Shown here one piece after another: positions 1-5,293 of a DNA stretch of 9,442 nucleotides. This DNA comes from Bifidobacteriaceae bacterium. Lineage in GTDB: Bacteria > Actinomycetota > Actinomycetes > Actinomycetales > WQXJ01. The notes below the pieces were generated by a model that saw only the letters and a program-made list of their open reading frames with translations, did not search any database and was not told the origin of the DNA. How positions within the stretch are numbered: position 1 is the stretch's first letter; every line of letters begins with the position of its first letter. The position numbers were made by a program, and so were the translations under genes. The stretch covers positions 1 through 9,442 of the forward strand of contig JAISTN010000113.1 in NCBI GenBank assembly GCA_031272565.1, read 5' to 3'.

Positions 1-324
1 GGCGACCTGTGGGCCGGCAATGTCATGTGGTTGCCCCCGGCCGGCCACACCGGGGATGACCCAGCCGGTCCTTGGACCGGTGCCGCGGTGATCGACCCGG
101 CAGCCCATGGGGGACACGCCGAGACCGACCTGGCCATGTTGGACCTGTTCGGCTGCGCCGGGCTTGGCCGCATCGTGGCCGCCTACCACGAGGTGTCGCC
201 GCTGGCGGCCGGCTGGCAGGGCCGGGTCGCGTTGCACCAGGTTTATCCGCTGCTGGTTCACACCTGCCTGTTTGGCGGCGGCTACGGCCACCAAGCCTTG
301 GCGGCGGCCCGGGCATATTTGTAG
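1..324 (+). CDS. Fructosamine kinase family protein, C-terminal part
   Basis: This is the last 107 codons of a gene that enters from the left edge, read in frame 1 and ending with TAG at 322-324. The fragment opens with GDLWAGN, which is the catalytic loop of the fructosamine/ketosamine kinase branch of the aminoglycoside phosphotransferase fold, with its leading His cut off by the window edge. About 30 residues on comes IDPAAHGGHAETDLAM, the metal-binding Asp motif of the same family, followed by a C-terminal helical region with LFGGGYG. Known members phosphorylate sugar amines on glycated proteins or small amines (protein deglycation, in the cytosol); bacterial substrates are often unknown. 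The downstream gene starts 43 bases later from its own likely promoter, so the two need not be an operon. Family assignment is firm; the substrate is not known. Confidence 0.9.
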   Translation, partial: GDLWAGNVMWLPPAGHTGDDPAGPWTGAAVIDPAAHGGHAETDLAMLDLFGCAGLGRIVAAYHEVSPLAAGWQGRVALHQVYPLLVHTCLFGGGYGHQALAAARAYL

Positions 325-355
325 GTGTCGACGGAGCAAAGCGAGGCGAAACCGA

Positions 356-361
356 TAGGCT
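356..361 (+). promoter_or_regulatory. Leaderless-type -10 box (TAGGCT) for the proline-rich gene
   Basis: TAGGCT is followed by exactly 6 nt (TGGCGC) and then ATG at 368. There is no Shine-Dalgarno sequence between the upstream stop and the ATG, and no clear -35 at 16-18 nt upstream. The spacing places the transcription start at or beside the ATG, as in known actinobacterial leaderless mRNAs. The same layout occurs at five other starts in this window. Confidence 0.55.
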
Positions 362-367
362 TGGCGC

Positions 368-2302
368 ATGAGCGTGCCTCAAGGACCGCAGTTCCCCCCG
401 TCCTTTCCCCCGCCTCCCATTGATCCTGGCCGCGCCCTGTTTCAGCAACAGGCGCTGACACCGCCCGCCCAGGTGGCACCACCGGCGGATCAAGCCCCGC
501 CGGAAGAAGGGTTGCCGGTGGCTGAACCGGCGGTTGAGGACGTGCAGACAGAGCCGGCCGAAGCGGTTGAGGCCGCGGCTGCGGCTTTGGACCTTGATAC
601 CACCATTCCTTCAGCCCAGGACCCGGCCGCACTGCCAGGTGAACCGGTCGCTTTGGCCGAGGTGATCGAGGTGGACACGTTGGCCGCGGTCGAGGCTCCC
701 GCCACGCCTGGCGGGCCGGATGACACGTTGCCCGCGGCCGAACCGGCTGGGCCACAAGTGCCCGATGTCGCCCCCCTGACCCAGGAGCCGGCAGCGGCCG
801 GGGTGCAGGTGGCGCCAGCCCCGGTGCCTTCGGCCGAAACAACCATGCTGTTCGAGCCCAACTACCTGAACCTACCGCCGGTCGAGTCGATTCCGGTTCC
901 AGCCGAAGAGCCCAGCTTGCCGCCAGTGGATCTGTTGCCAGTGGCGCAGCCGCCAGTCGACTTGCCCCCCGCAGAGCTGCCCGCTGACCTGCCCGCAGTT
1001 GACGTCCCTGCGGCCGAATCGCTGGCTGTGCCCGCGGTTGACGCCAGCGACGTGGTTGAAACCCATCCGCAGGGCGAAGGGGTGGCCGCGCTGCCGGTGA
1101 TTCCAGAGTTTGGTCCCTTCCCGCCGGTGCCCGCCGGTCCGGCCCCGGTGCCCGGGCCCGAACCGGTGCCAGCGCCACCACCTCCACCAATCGATCTCGA
1201 CCCGCTATCGGTGCCGGAATTGCCGGCCATTCCCGAATTCCCGGCGGCGCCAGAGTTGCCGCACGTGCCTGTGCCCAGTGCCGAAACGACCGGCCCGCTG
1301 CCGCCGCTGGACTTAGCAGAAGATGAGCCCGTACCGGTGGCGGTAGCGGAACCCGCGCCTTTGGCGGAAGTGGGTCCGCCGCCGTCCGCGGTGGCGGCCG
1401 TGCGCTACTCCCGGCCACCCACGGCGGGCCAGCCGGGGCTTGGCCCGCTGCCGGGCCTGATGCGGGCACCGGATTCGCTGCAGATTTCCTGGCCGCACCA
1501 GGAGGCGCGGGCGGCGGTCGAAGTGCCGCCGGAGCCGGGCTACCCGGCCAGCCCGGACCTGCAGGCAACCCTGACGCCGCACGTCACGCCACAGGCGGTG
1601 CCGGCCGCGCCGCTGACGCCACCCACACCGGTGGCAGGCAAGCCGGTGGAGCGGGTGTCGCTGGGGGTCAAGACGCCTTCCTTCGACTCGGATGAAGACC
1701 AGGCCTGGCCGCAACCGGCAGCCCTGGCGCCGCCGGCGCCGGCCGAGGATCTAGAAACCGAACCGCCGGCCCCAGCGCCCGCTTGGCCACCAACGGCAGC
1801 GGCCGAACCGGCCTGGGAAGACGTGGTGCCAAACCCCGGGATTCTGGGCCAAGAAGAGAGCTTCGAGGCGGTGGCCGCCGCCCCGCCGCCGGCCACCCAG
1901 CCGCAAGCCGGTCCGCAGTCCGGTGCCACCAGCGGCCCCGGCGCTGGCGCGCCGGTCATGGCCCTACCCACCGCGGCCGCGCCGGCGCCCGCCACGCCGG
2001 CGCTCACTCCACCGGCACCCAGCGCCGAACCCACCACCACCAAGGCTGAGCCAGTTGCCCGGCCCGCCGCGCCCCAGAAGGCCGCCCCGGCCCACAACCC
2101 GTGGCTGGGATTGTTGTGGTGGGTGGCCGGCATCTTCCTGGTGGTGGCGTTTGGCCTGCAGGTGGGAGCCGATCTGGACTATGTGGTGCTGGATGACACG
2201 GTGGCGCCCCGCCTGTTGGACTGCTTGGAGGCGGTGGGCCGCATGGCCTTGGTGGGCGCTTTGGTCACCACGGCTATCGACTGGCGCCTGAAGCGCCGCT
2301 GA
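368..2302 (+). CDS. Pro/Ala/Glu-rich protein with C-terminal double membrane anchor
   Basis: I do not recognise a family. The 644-residue product begins with a Pro-rich N-terminus (MSVPQGPQFPPSFPPPP) and has no signal peptide. Residues 1 to about 576 are low-complexity, dominated by Pro, Ala, Val and Glu/Asp, and probably disordered. Short motifs recur, such as PVPSAETT at 152-159 and 301-308, and strings of the type ELPAxPEFPAAPEL around 281-296. From residue 577 (NPWLGLLWW) the composition changes abruptly to a hydrophobic helix (about 579-600), an acidic linker (ADLDYVVLDD) and a second helix (about 621-638), ending RLKRR. The basic C-terminus and acidic loop suggest both ends are cytoplasmic, so the long tail would lie inside the cell (inference). 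Long reverse-strand open frames here are GC-driven shadows. The gene is real by codon bias and its promoter; a scaffold or cell-envelope role is only a guess. Confidence 0.8.
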   Translation: MSVPQGPQFPPSFPPPPIDPGRALFQQQALTPPAQVAPPADQAPPEEGLPVAEPAVEDVQTEPAEAVEAAAAALDLDTTIPSAQDPAALPGEPVALAEVIEVDTLAAVEAPATPGGPDDTLPAAEPAGPQVPDVAPLTQEPAAAGVQVAPAPVPSAETTMLFEPNYLNLPPVESIPVPAEEPSLPPVDLLPVAQPPVDLPPAELPADLPAVDVPAAESLAVPAVDASDVVETHPQGEGVAALPVIPEFGPFPPVPAGPAPVPGPEPVPAPPPPPIDLDPLSVPELPAIPEFPAAPELPHVPVPSAETTGPLPPLDLAEDEPVPVAVAEPAPLAEVGPPPSAVAAVRYSRPPTAGQPGLGPLPGLMRAPDSLQISWPHQEARAAVEVPPEPGYPASPDLQATLTPHVTPQAVPAAPLTPPTPVAGKPVERVSLGVKTPSFDSDEDQAWPQPAALAPPAPAEDLETEPPAPAPAWPPTAAAEPAWEDVVPNPGILGQEESFEAVAAAPPPATQPQAGPQSGATSGPGAGAPVMALPTAAAPAPATPALTPPAPSAEPTTTKAEPVARPAAPQKAAPAHNPWLGLLWWVAGIFLVVAFGLQVGADLDYVVLDDTVAPRLLDCLEAVGRMALVGALVTTAIDWRLKRR

Positions 2303-2353
2303 CAGGCGCCACGCCGCCTTGACCCGGGTTTTTATCTAGGGGCGAACGGTCGC

Positions 2354-2359
2354 TAGTCT
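2354..2359 (+). promoter_or_regulatory. Leaderless-type -10 box (TAGTCT) for the small membrane protein
   Basis: TAGTCT, then 6 nt (GGTGGC), then ATG at 2366. This is the same arrangement as at 356. A TTGACC lies at 2319-2324, but at 29 nt it is too far away to be its -35. There is no convincing Shine-Dalgarno site, so a leaderless transcript is likely. Confidence 0.55.
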
Positions 2360-2365
2360 GGTGGC

Positions 2366-2674
2366 ATGAGCACACCTGATTACTCTCAGCAGCCAGTTCC
2401 GCAGCAGCCTGCCCAGGGCTACTACCAGCAGCCTCCGGCCGGCTATCCCGCCCCGGGCCCCGCCGTCTCCGTGAACGTCAACAGCTTCCCGGGTGGCATT
2501 TGGACAGTCATCCTGTTGCTTGTGGGCTTCGTCTTCACCGCCTTCGGCTTCATCATGGGCCTTGTCGCGGATAGCGCAAAGGTCTATTGCGCCGGCGCTG
2601 CCTTGACAGGCGGCCTGGTGGTGCTTGGTCTGGGCCTGTACGCTGCCGCAATTGGCACAATCAAGAAGAAGTAG
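2366..2674 (+). CDS. Small two-helix membrane protein with Pro/Gln/Tyr-rich tail
   Basis: This 102-residue product has a hydrophilic N-terminal tail (about 1-38) rich in Gln, Pro and Tyr (QQPVPQQPAQGYYQQPPAGY). Two hydrophobic helices follow (about 46-66 and 76-97) with a short loop containing a single Cys75, and the protein ends in IKKK. The basic C-terminus suggests both termini face the cytoplasm. No catalytic motif is visible and I do not recognise a family; tails of this kind are common on small actinobacterial membrane proteins of unknown function. The gene lies 63 bases after the proline-rich gene, which has a similar plan (disordered Pro-rich tail, then a two-helix anchor, then a basic end), but it appears to have its own promoter. 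A strong terminator begins 17 bases after its stop. Confidence 0.75.
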   Translation: MSTPDYSQQPVPQQPAQGYYQQPPAGYPAPGPAVSVNVNSFPGGIWTVILLLVGFVFTAFGFIMGLVADSAKVYCAGAALTGGLVVLGLGLYAAAIGTIKKK

Positions 2675-2691
2675 CACCTAACCGAACTACC

Positions 2692-2737
2692 GCAAAACCC
2701 CGGCCTGGGCGCCACTGGCACCCAGCCGGGGTTTTGC
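2692..2737. terminator. Bidirectional intrinsic terminator between convergent genes
   Basis: A perfect 13-bp stem pairs 2692-2704 (GCAAAACCCCGGC) with 2725-2737 (GCCGGGGTTTTGC). It continues past a C bulge at 2705 through 2706-2709 with 2721-2724, and 2711-2713 with 2717-2719, to an ACT loop. The A4 run on the left arm and T4 run on the right arm give a T-tract on either strand. It sits between the plus-strand small membrane gene (stop at 2674) and the minus-strand toxin gene (stop at 2758), so it can end transcription from both sides. Confidence 0.85.
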
Positions 2738-2757
2738 GCGCCCTTCGCCGCCTTGAC

Positions 2758-3183
2758 CTAAGGCGCCACGGTGGCAATCCCCTGAGCGGCCAGGAGGTCT
2801 TGGAGCGGGCTGTCGTAGGTGGCCGCCTGGGTCAGGTCCGGCCTGAGGGCTAGGGCCGTGGCAGCGTGGATGGCATCCAGGGTCTTGATGGTGGGTTCAA
2901 GGAACGCGGCCTGATCCAGCAGCATGGGTGTTGGGCTGATCAGGTCGAAAGCCCGCAGTGAGACCAGTGTCTGGTCCACCAAAGCCTGCGTGGCCCGGCC
3001 TTCGTTGACTTGGCGCCGCACCACCCGCAGGGCCTCGACTTTGAGCAAGCGCGAACTCACCAGGCGGTGGCCTTGCCGCTTGGCCTGGTCCAAGAACGAG
3101 ACCATGGCGGCATGCCCGGCCTCGTCTGAGAAAAGCACCTTGAGGAACGCCGAGGTGTCGACATAGATCGTGGCGATCACCAC
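2758..3183 (-). CDS. vapC: PIN-domain ribonuclease toxin, VapC-like
   Basis: This 141-residue protein has the layout of a VapC/PIN-domain endoribonuclease. The N-terminal strand carries YVDTSAFLK with the first acidic residue at Asp9; the others fit Glu50 (KVEAL), Asp103 (TLDAIHAATA) and Asp124 (ATYDSPLQ), giving the usual acidic metal-binding cluster. VapC toxins cut tRNA or rRNA unless held by their antitoxin; the target here cannot be read from sequence. It directly follows the antitoxin gene. Two adjacent GTG codons can start it: 3183 gives a 7-nt overlap with the antitoxin, while 3180 gives the common GTGA overlap of 4 nt and a slightly shorter protein. Either way translation is probably coupled. 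All expected acidic residues are present, so it looks intact. Confidence 0.88.
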   Translation of the reverse strand: MVIATIYVDTSAFLKVLFSDEAGHAAMVSFLDQAKRQGHRLVSSRLLKVEALRVVRRQVNEGRATQALVDQTLVSLRAFDLISPTPMLLDQAAFLEPTIKTLDAIHAATALALRPDLTQAATYDSPLQDLLAAQGIATVAP

Positions 3184-3449
3184 TGGCCCCGCTCGTCTTC
3201 AAGCAGTTCGGCTGCGGTGCGCCCGGCCGGCAACCGGATCGGTGTCGGTGCGACGAAGCTCCCGGCGATGGCCCGTTCCACGGCCCCCTCAGCAACCAAG
3301 CGTTCGAAGGCGCCGCCCTGGGGATAGGGCGTCAGGAGACCCCAAGGCTCACCGTGGTCTGTCAAGATCAAGGTGGTCCCGGCCTTCACATCGCGCACGA
3401 TGGCGCTGGTGCGCTGGTTTAGCTCGCGGATACCAACAGTCCGGTTCAT
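3177..3449 (-). CDS. Phd/YefM-type antitoxin of the PIN toxin
   Basis: This is a 90-residue protein. The N-terminal half (MNRTVGIRELNQRTSAIVRD, then a Lys-Ala-Gly turn and TLILTDHGEPWGLLTPY) is the DNA-binding fold typical of Phd/YefM antitoxins, with the usual pattern of a REL-N helix, a strand and HGEP. The C-terminal half (residues about 45-90, ending ELLEDERGQW) is acidic and should wrap around the toxin. The open frame continues upstream to a codon at 3536, but that extension overlaps the purB start and lacks family similarity. The ATG at 3449 is preferred because the family N-terminus begins there and a TATGAT box lies 6 nt before it. The gene overlaps the downstream toxin by 4-7 nt. 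Such antitoxins normally repress their own operon, and a palindrome lies next to the promoter. Confidence 0.87.
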   Translation of the reverse strand: MNRTVGIRELNQRTSAIVRDVKAGTTLILTDHGEPWGLLTPYPQGGAFERLVAEGAVERAIAGSFVAPTPIRLPAGRTAAELLEDERGQW

Positions 3450-3455
3450 GGCAGC

Positions 3456-3461
3456 ATCATA
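3456..3461 (-). promoter_or_regulatory. Leaderless-type -10 box (TATGAT) of the toxin-antitoxin operon
   Basis: Read on the minus strand this is TATGAT, then 6 nt (GCTGCC), then ATG at 3449. It is the box closest to the consensus TATAAT among the six in this window. It supports the shorter antitoxin start and a leaderless mRNA. No good -35 is visible at 16-18 nt upstream. Confidence 0.6.
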
Positions 3462-3469
3462 TCGGGCCA

Positions 3470-3480
3470 ATGTCTGACAT
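3470..3480. promoter_or_regulatory. Palindrome, candidate operator for toxin-antitoxin autoregulation
   Basis: ATGTC-T-GACAT is a perfect 5+1+5 inverted repeat; ACATGT overlaps it at 3477-3482. It begins 8 nt upstream of the antitoxin -10 box, within the -35/-10 spacer region, which is where a Phd/YefM or VapBC complex would repress. It also lies in the 77-nt gap shared with divergent purB. That it acts as an operator is inference from position and symmetry. Confidence 0.45.
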
Positions 3481-3512
3481 GTACTACACAAGCCGGGCAA
3501 GGCGCCAGGCAT

Positions 3513-3518
3513 GGGAGA
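3513..3518 (+). promoter_or_regulatory. Shine-Dalgarno site fixing the GTG start of purB
   Basis: GGGAGA ends 8 nt before GTG at 3527. The nearby ATG at 3511 is out of frame, so the ribosome site and frame both point to the GTG. Unlike the leaderless genes here, purB has no TANNNT box 6 nt before its start, and I found no convincing promoter for it. Confidence 0.6.
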
Positions 3519-3526
3519 CTTGAAGG

Positions 3527-5008
3527 GTGCCACCAATCAAGTTTGCAGACCTGGACCCCCGGCCCGCCATCGGACCCCTGGACGGGCGCTACGCGCCCGT
3601 GGTGGCTGAACTGGCCGACTATTTCTCCGAACCAGCCCTGAACCGGGCCCGCATCCGGGTTGAAGTTGAGTGGCTAATCCACCTGCTGGACAGCCACGCC
3701 CTGCCCGGGGCGCCCCAACTGGCCGCGGCCGAGCGCACCTACCTGCGCGGCATCGTCGACAGCTTTGGCCCCGCCCAGATTGCCGAACTGGGCGAGATCG
3801 AACGCCAAACCGTCCACGACGTCAAAGCCGTGGAATACTTCCTGCAACGCCGCCTGGGTGGACCCGCCCGGGACGCCATCGGACCAGACACCGTGCTGAC
3901 CGAGCGCCTGGCGCCGGTAATCCACTTTGCCTGCACCTCAGAAGACATCAACAACCTGGCCTACGCCCTGCTGATCCGGGGCGGCATCAGGCAAGTCTGG
4001 CTGCCCGCCGCCCGCGAACTGCACGCCGACTTGGCGGACCTGGCCGGGCAACACCCCGACCAGCCAATGCTGGCCCGCACCCACGGCCAGCCCGCCACCC
4101 CCACCACCCTGGGCAAGGAACTTGTGGTGTTCTCCTTCCGGCTGGGCCGCCAACTGGACCGGATCGAGGCGGCCGAGTATCTGGGCAAGATCAACGGCGC
4201 CACCGGCACCTATGGCGCCCACCAGGTGGCCGTGCCGGGAACCGACTGGATTGAGGTTTCACGGGCCTTTGTCGAGGACCAACTCAAGCTGGCCTGGAAC
4301 CCACTGACCACCCAGATCGAATCACATGATTGGCAAGCGGAGCTGTACAGCGACGTGGCCCGCTTCAACCGGATTGCCCACAACCTGGCGACCGACATCT
4401 GGACCTATGTTTCGCTGGGCTACTTTGCCCAAGTCCGCGGCCACGGCACGGTTGGCTCCAGCACCATGCCGCACAAGGTCAACCCGATCCGGTTTGAGAA
4501 CGCGGAAGCCAACCTGGAAATCTCCAGCGCCCTGCTGGACACGCTGGCCACCACGCTGGTGACCAGCCGGCTGCAGCGCGACCTGACCGATTCCACCACG
4601 CAACGTAACGTGGGCGTGGCCCTGGGCCATTCGCTGCTGGCCATCGACAACCTGCGCCGCGGCCTGGCCGGCCTAGACCCCAACCCGGAGCCGATGCTGG
4701 CCGACTTGGCCGCCAACCCGGAGGTGCTGGCGGAACCGATCCAGTCCGCCATGCGGGCCGCCGCCGTCGCCGGAGTGCCCGGCATGGACAACCCATATGA
4801 AAGGTTGAAGGAACTGACCCGCGGCCACCGGGTGTCGCTGGAGGAGATCCGCCAGTTCATTGCCGGCCTGGGCTTGCCGCCCGCCACCACCGCCCGGCTG
4901 GCCGAACTGGAGCCCGCCACCTACACCGGCCTGGCCTCAGAGCTGGTACAGCGTTACTTCAACGACGCGGTCGGCTGGCCCGAACCGCCAGAAAGGAGCC
5001 AACCATGA
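3527..5008 (+). CDS. purB: Adenylosuccinate lyase
   Basis: This 493-residue enzyme of the fumarase/aspartase superfamily splits SAICAR to AICAR and adenylosuccinate to AMP, each releasing fumarate, in de novo purine synthesis in the cytosol. The start LSPLDGRY-like motif appears as IGPLDGRY (residues about 15-22). ARTHGQPATPTTLGKE carries His186, the expected catalytic His. The superfamily signature GSSTMPHKVNP starts at residue 310 and holds the catalytic Ser (311 or 312), followed by RFENAEANLE. It is of the longer E. coli-like type, with no truncation seen. The start is GTG, supported by a Shine-Dalgarno site. It lies divergent from the toxin-antitoxin operon and overlaps by 4 nt the downstream HMA gene, so the two are probably co-transcribed. 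Confidence 0.97.
   Translation: MPPIKFADLDPRPAIGPLDGRYAPVVAELADYFSEPALNRARIRVEVEWLIHLLDSHALPGAPQLAAAERTYLRGIVDSFGPAQIAELGEIERQTVHDVKAVEYFLQRRLGGPARDAIGPDTVLTERLAPVIHFACTSEDINNLAYALLIRGGIRQVWLPAARELHADLADLAGQHPDQPMLARTHGQPATPTTLGKELVVFSFRLGRQLDRIEAAEYLGKINGATGTYGAHQVAVPGTDWIEVSRAFVEDQLKLAWNPLTTQIESHDWQAELYSDVARFNRIAHNLATDIWTYVSLGYFAQVRGHGTVGSSTMPHKVNPIRFENAEANLEISSALLDTLATTLVTSRLQRDLTDSTTQRNVGVALGHSLLAIDNLRRGLAGLDPNPEPMLADLAANPEVLAEPIQSAMRAAAVAGVPGMDNPYERLKELTRGHRVSLEEIRQFIAGLGLPPATTARLAELEPATYTGLASELVQRYFNDAVGWPEPPERSQP
4992..4998 (+). promoter_or_regulatory. Shine-Dalgarno site of the HMA protein inside purB
   Basis: AAAGGAG lies within the last codons of purB, 6 nt before the ATG at 5005. 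With the ATGA stop-start overlap it indicates coupled but independently efficient initiation. Confidence 0.65.
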
Positions 5009-5223
5009 CCACCACTGCCCTGAAGGTTGACGGTATGACGTGTCAGCACTGCGTCAAGGCCGTCCAAGAAGAACTAGGTCAACTGCCCGGCGTCACCTCC
5101 GTCGAGGTCGCCCTGGTGCCGGAAAAAACCAGCACCGTGACGGTGGTTTCGGCCGGCCCACTGGACCAGGCCGCCGTAGCCGCGGCCGTGGCCGAGGCCG
5201 GCTACGAGCTGGCCACGGCGTAG
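5005..5223 (+). CDS. Heavy-metal-associated (HMA) domain protein, CopZ-like
   Basis: This 72-residue protein is a single HMA domain. The metal site is GMTCQHC with Cys13 and Cys16 in the first loop, followed by the expected helix (VKAVQEELGQLPGV), strand (TSVEVALVP) and the second helix and strand ending in EAGYELA. The fold is beta-alpha-beta-beta-alpha-beta. Stand-alone domains of this kind are usually copper(I) chaperones that hand metal to a P-type ATPase, but the exact metal is not certain from sequence. The start overlaps the purB stop (ATGA at 5005-5008). The placement is odd, because no copper ATPase or metal-responsive regulator lies within the window. The gene name copZ would be reasonable but is not proven. 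Confidence 0.9.
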   Translation: MTTTALKVDGMTCQHCVKAVQEELGQLPGVTSVEVALVPEKTSTVTVVSAGPLDQAAVAAAVAEAGYELATA

Positions 5224-5236
5224 TCCTGGCGGGGTT

Positions 5237-5254
5237 CCGGCGCCGTTCCGCCGG
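5237..5254 (+). terminator. GC-rich hairpin after the purB-HMA operon
   Basis: CCGGCG at 5237-5242 pairs with CGCCGG at 5249-5254 around a 6-nt loop, 13 nt after the HMA stop codon. There is no T-tract, so it is either a weak terminator of the T-less kind sometimes proposed for actinobacteria, or simply GC-rich spacer. Confidence 0.3.
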
Positions 5255-5281
5255 CGCGGCCCAGGCCGGCCTGCCCGGCAC

Positions 5282-5287
5282 TACGAT
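5282..5287 (+). promoter_or_regulatory. Leaderless-type -10 box (TACGAT) for the Old Yellow Enzyme gene
   Basis: TACGAT, then 6 nt (GGGCGC), then ATG at 5294. There is no Shine-Dalgarno site and no obvious -35 in the GC-rich spacer upstream. It indicates that this gene is transcribed separately from the purB operon. Confidence 0.55.
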
Positions 5288-5293
5288 GGGCGC

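Noticed and set aside
282..1568. 428-codon open frame on the minus strand opposite the proline-rich gene
   Set aside because: Its protein is a Pro/Arg/Ala-rich mirror of the GC-rich coding strand, has no domain or start signal, and overlaps a gene with better codon bias and a promoter.
2283..2333. Hairpin from the two GGCGCC copies (2283-2288, 2305-2310) followed by a T run, as a terminator of the proline-rich gene
   Set aside because: GGCGCC is itself palindromic and common here, the loop is 16 nt, and the T run at 2329-2333 is about 20 nt from the stem.
2312..2758. 13-bp direct repeat CGCCGCCTTGACC at 2312-2324 and 2746-2758 flanking the small membrane gene, possible mobile-element ends
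   Set aside because: At this GC content one or a few 13-bp matches are expected by chance in a 9.4-kb window, and there are no terminal inverted repeats or transposase.
3450..3536. 29-residue N-terminal extension of the antitoxin
   Set aside because: It overlaps the purB start and ribosome site, has no similarity to the family N-terminus, and the TATGAT box would lie inside it.
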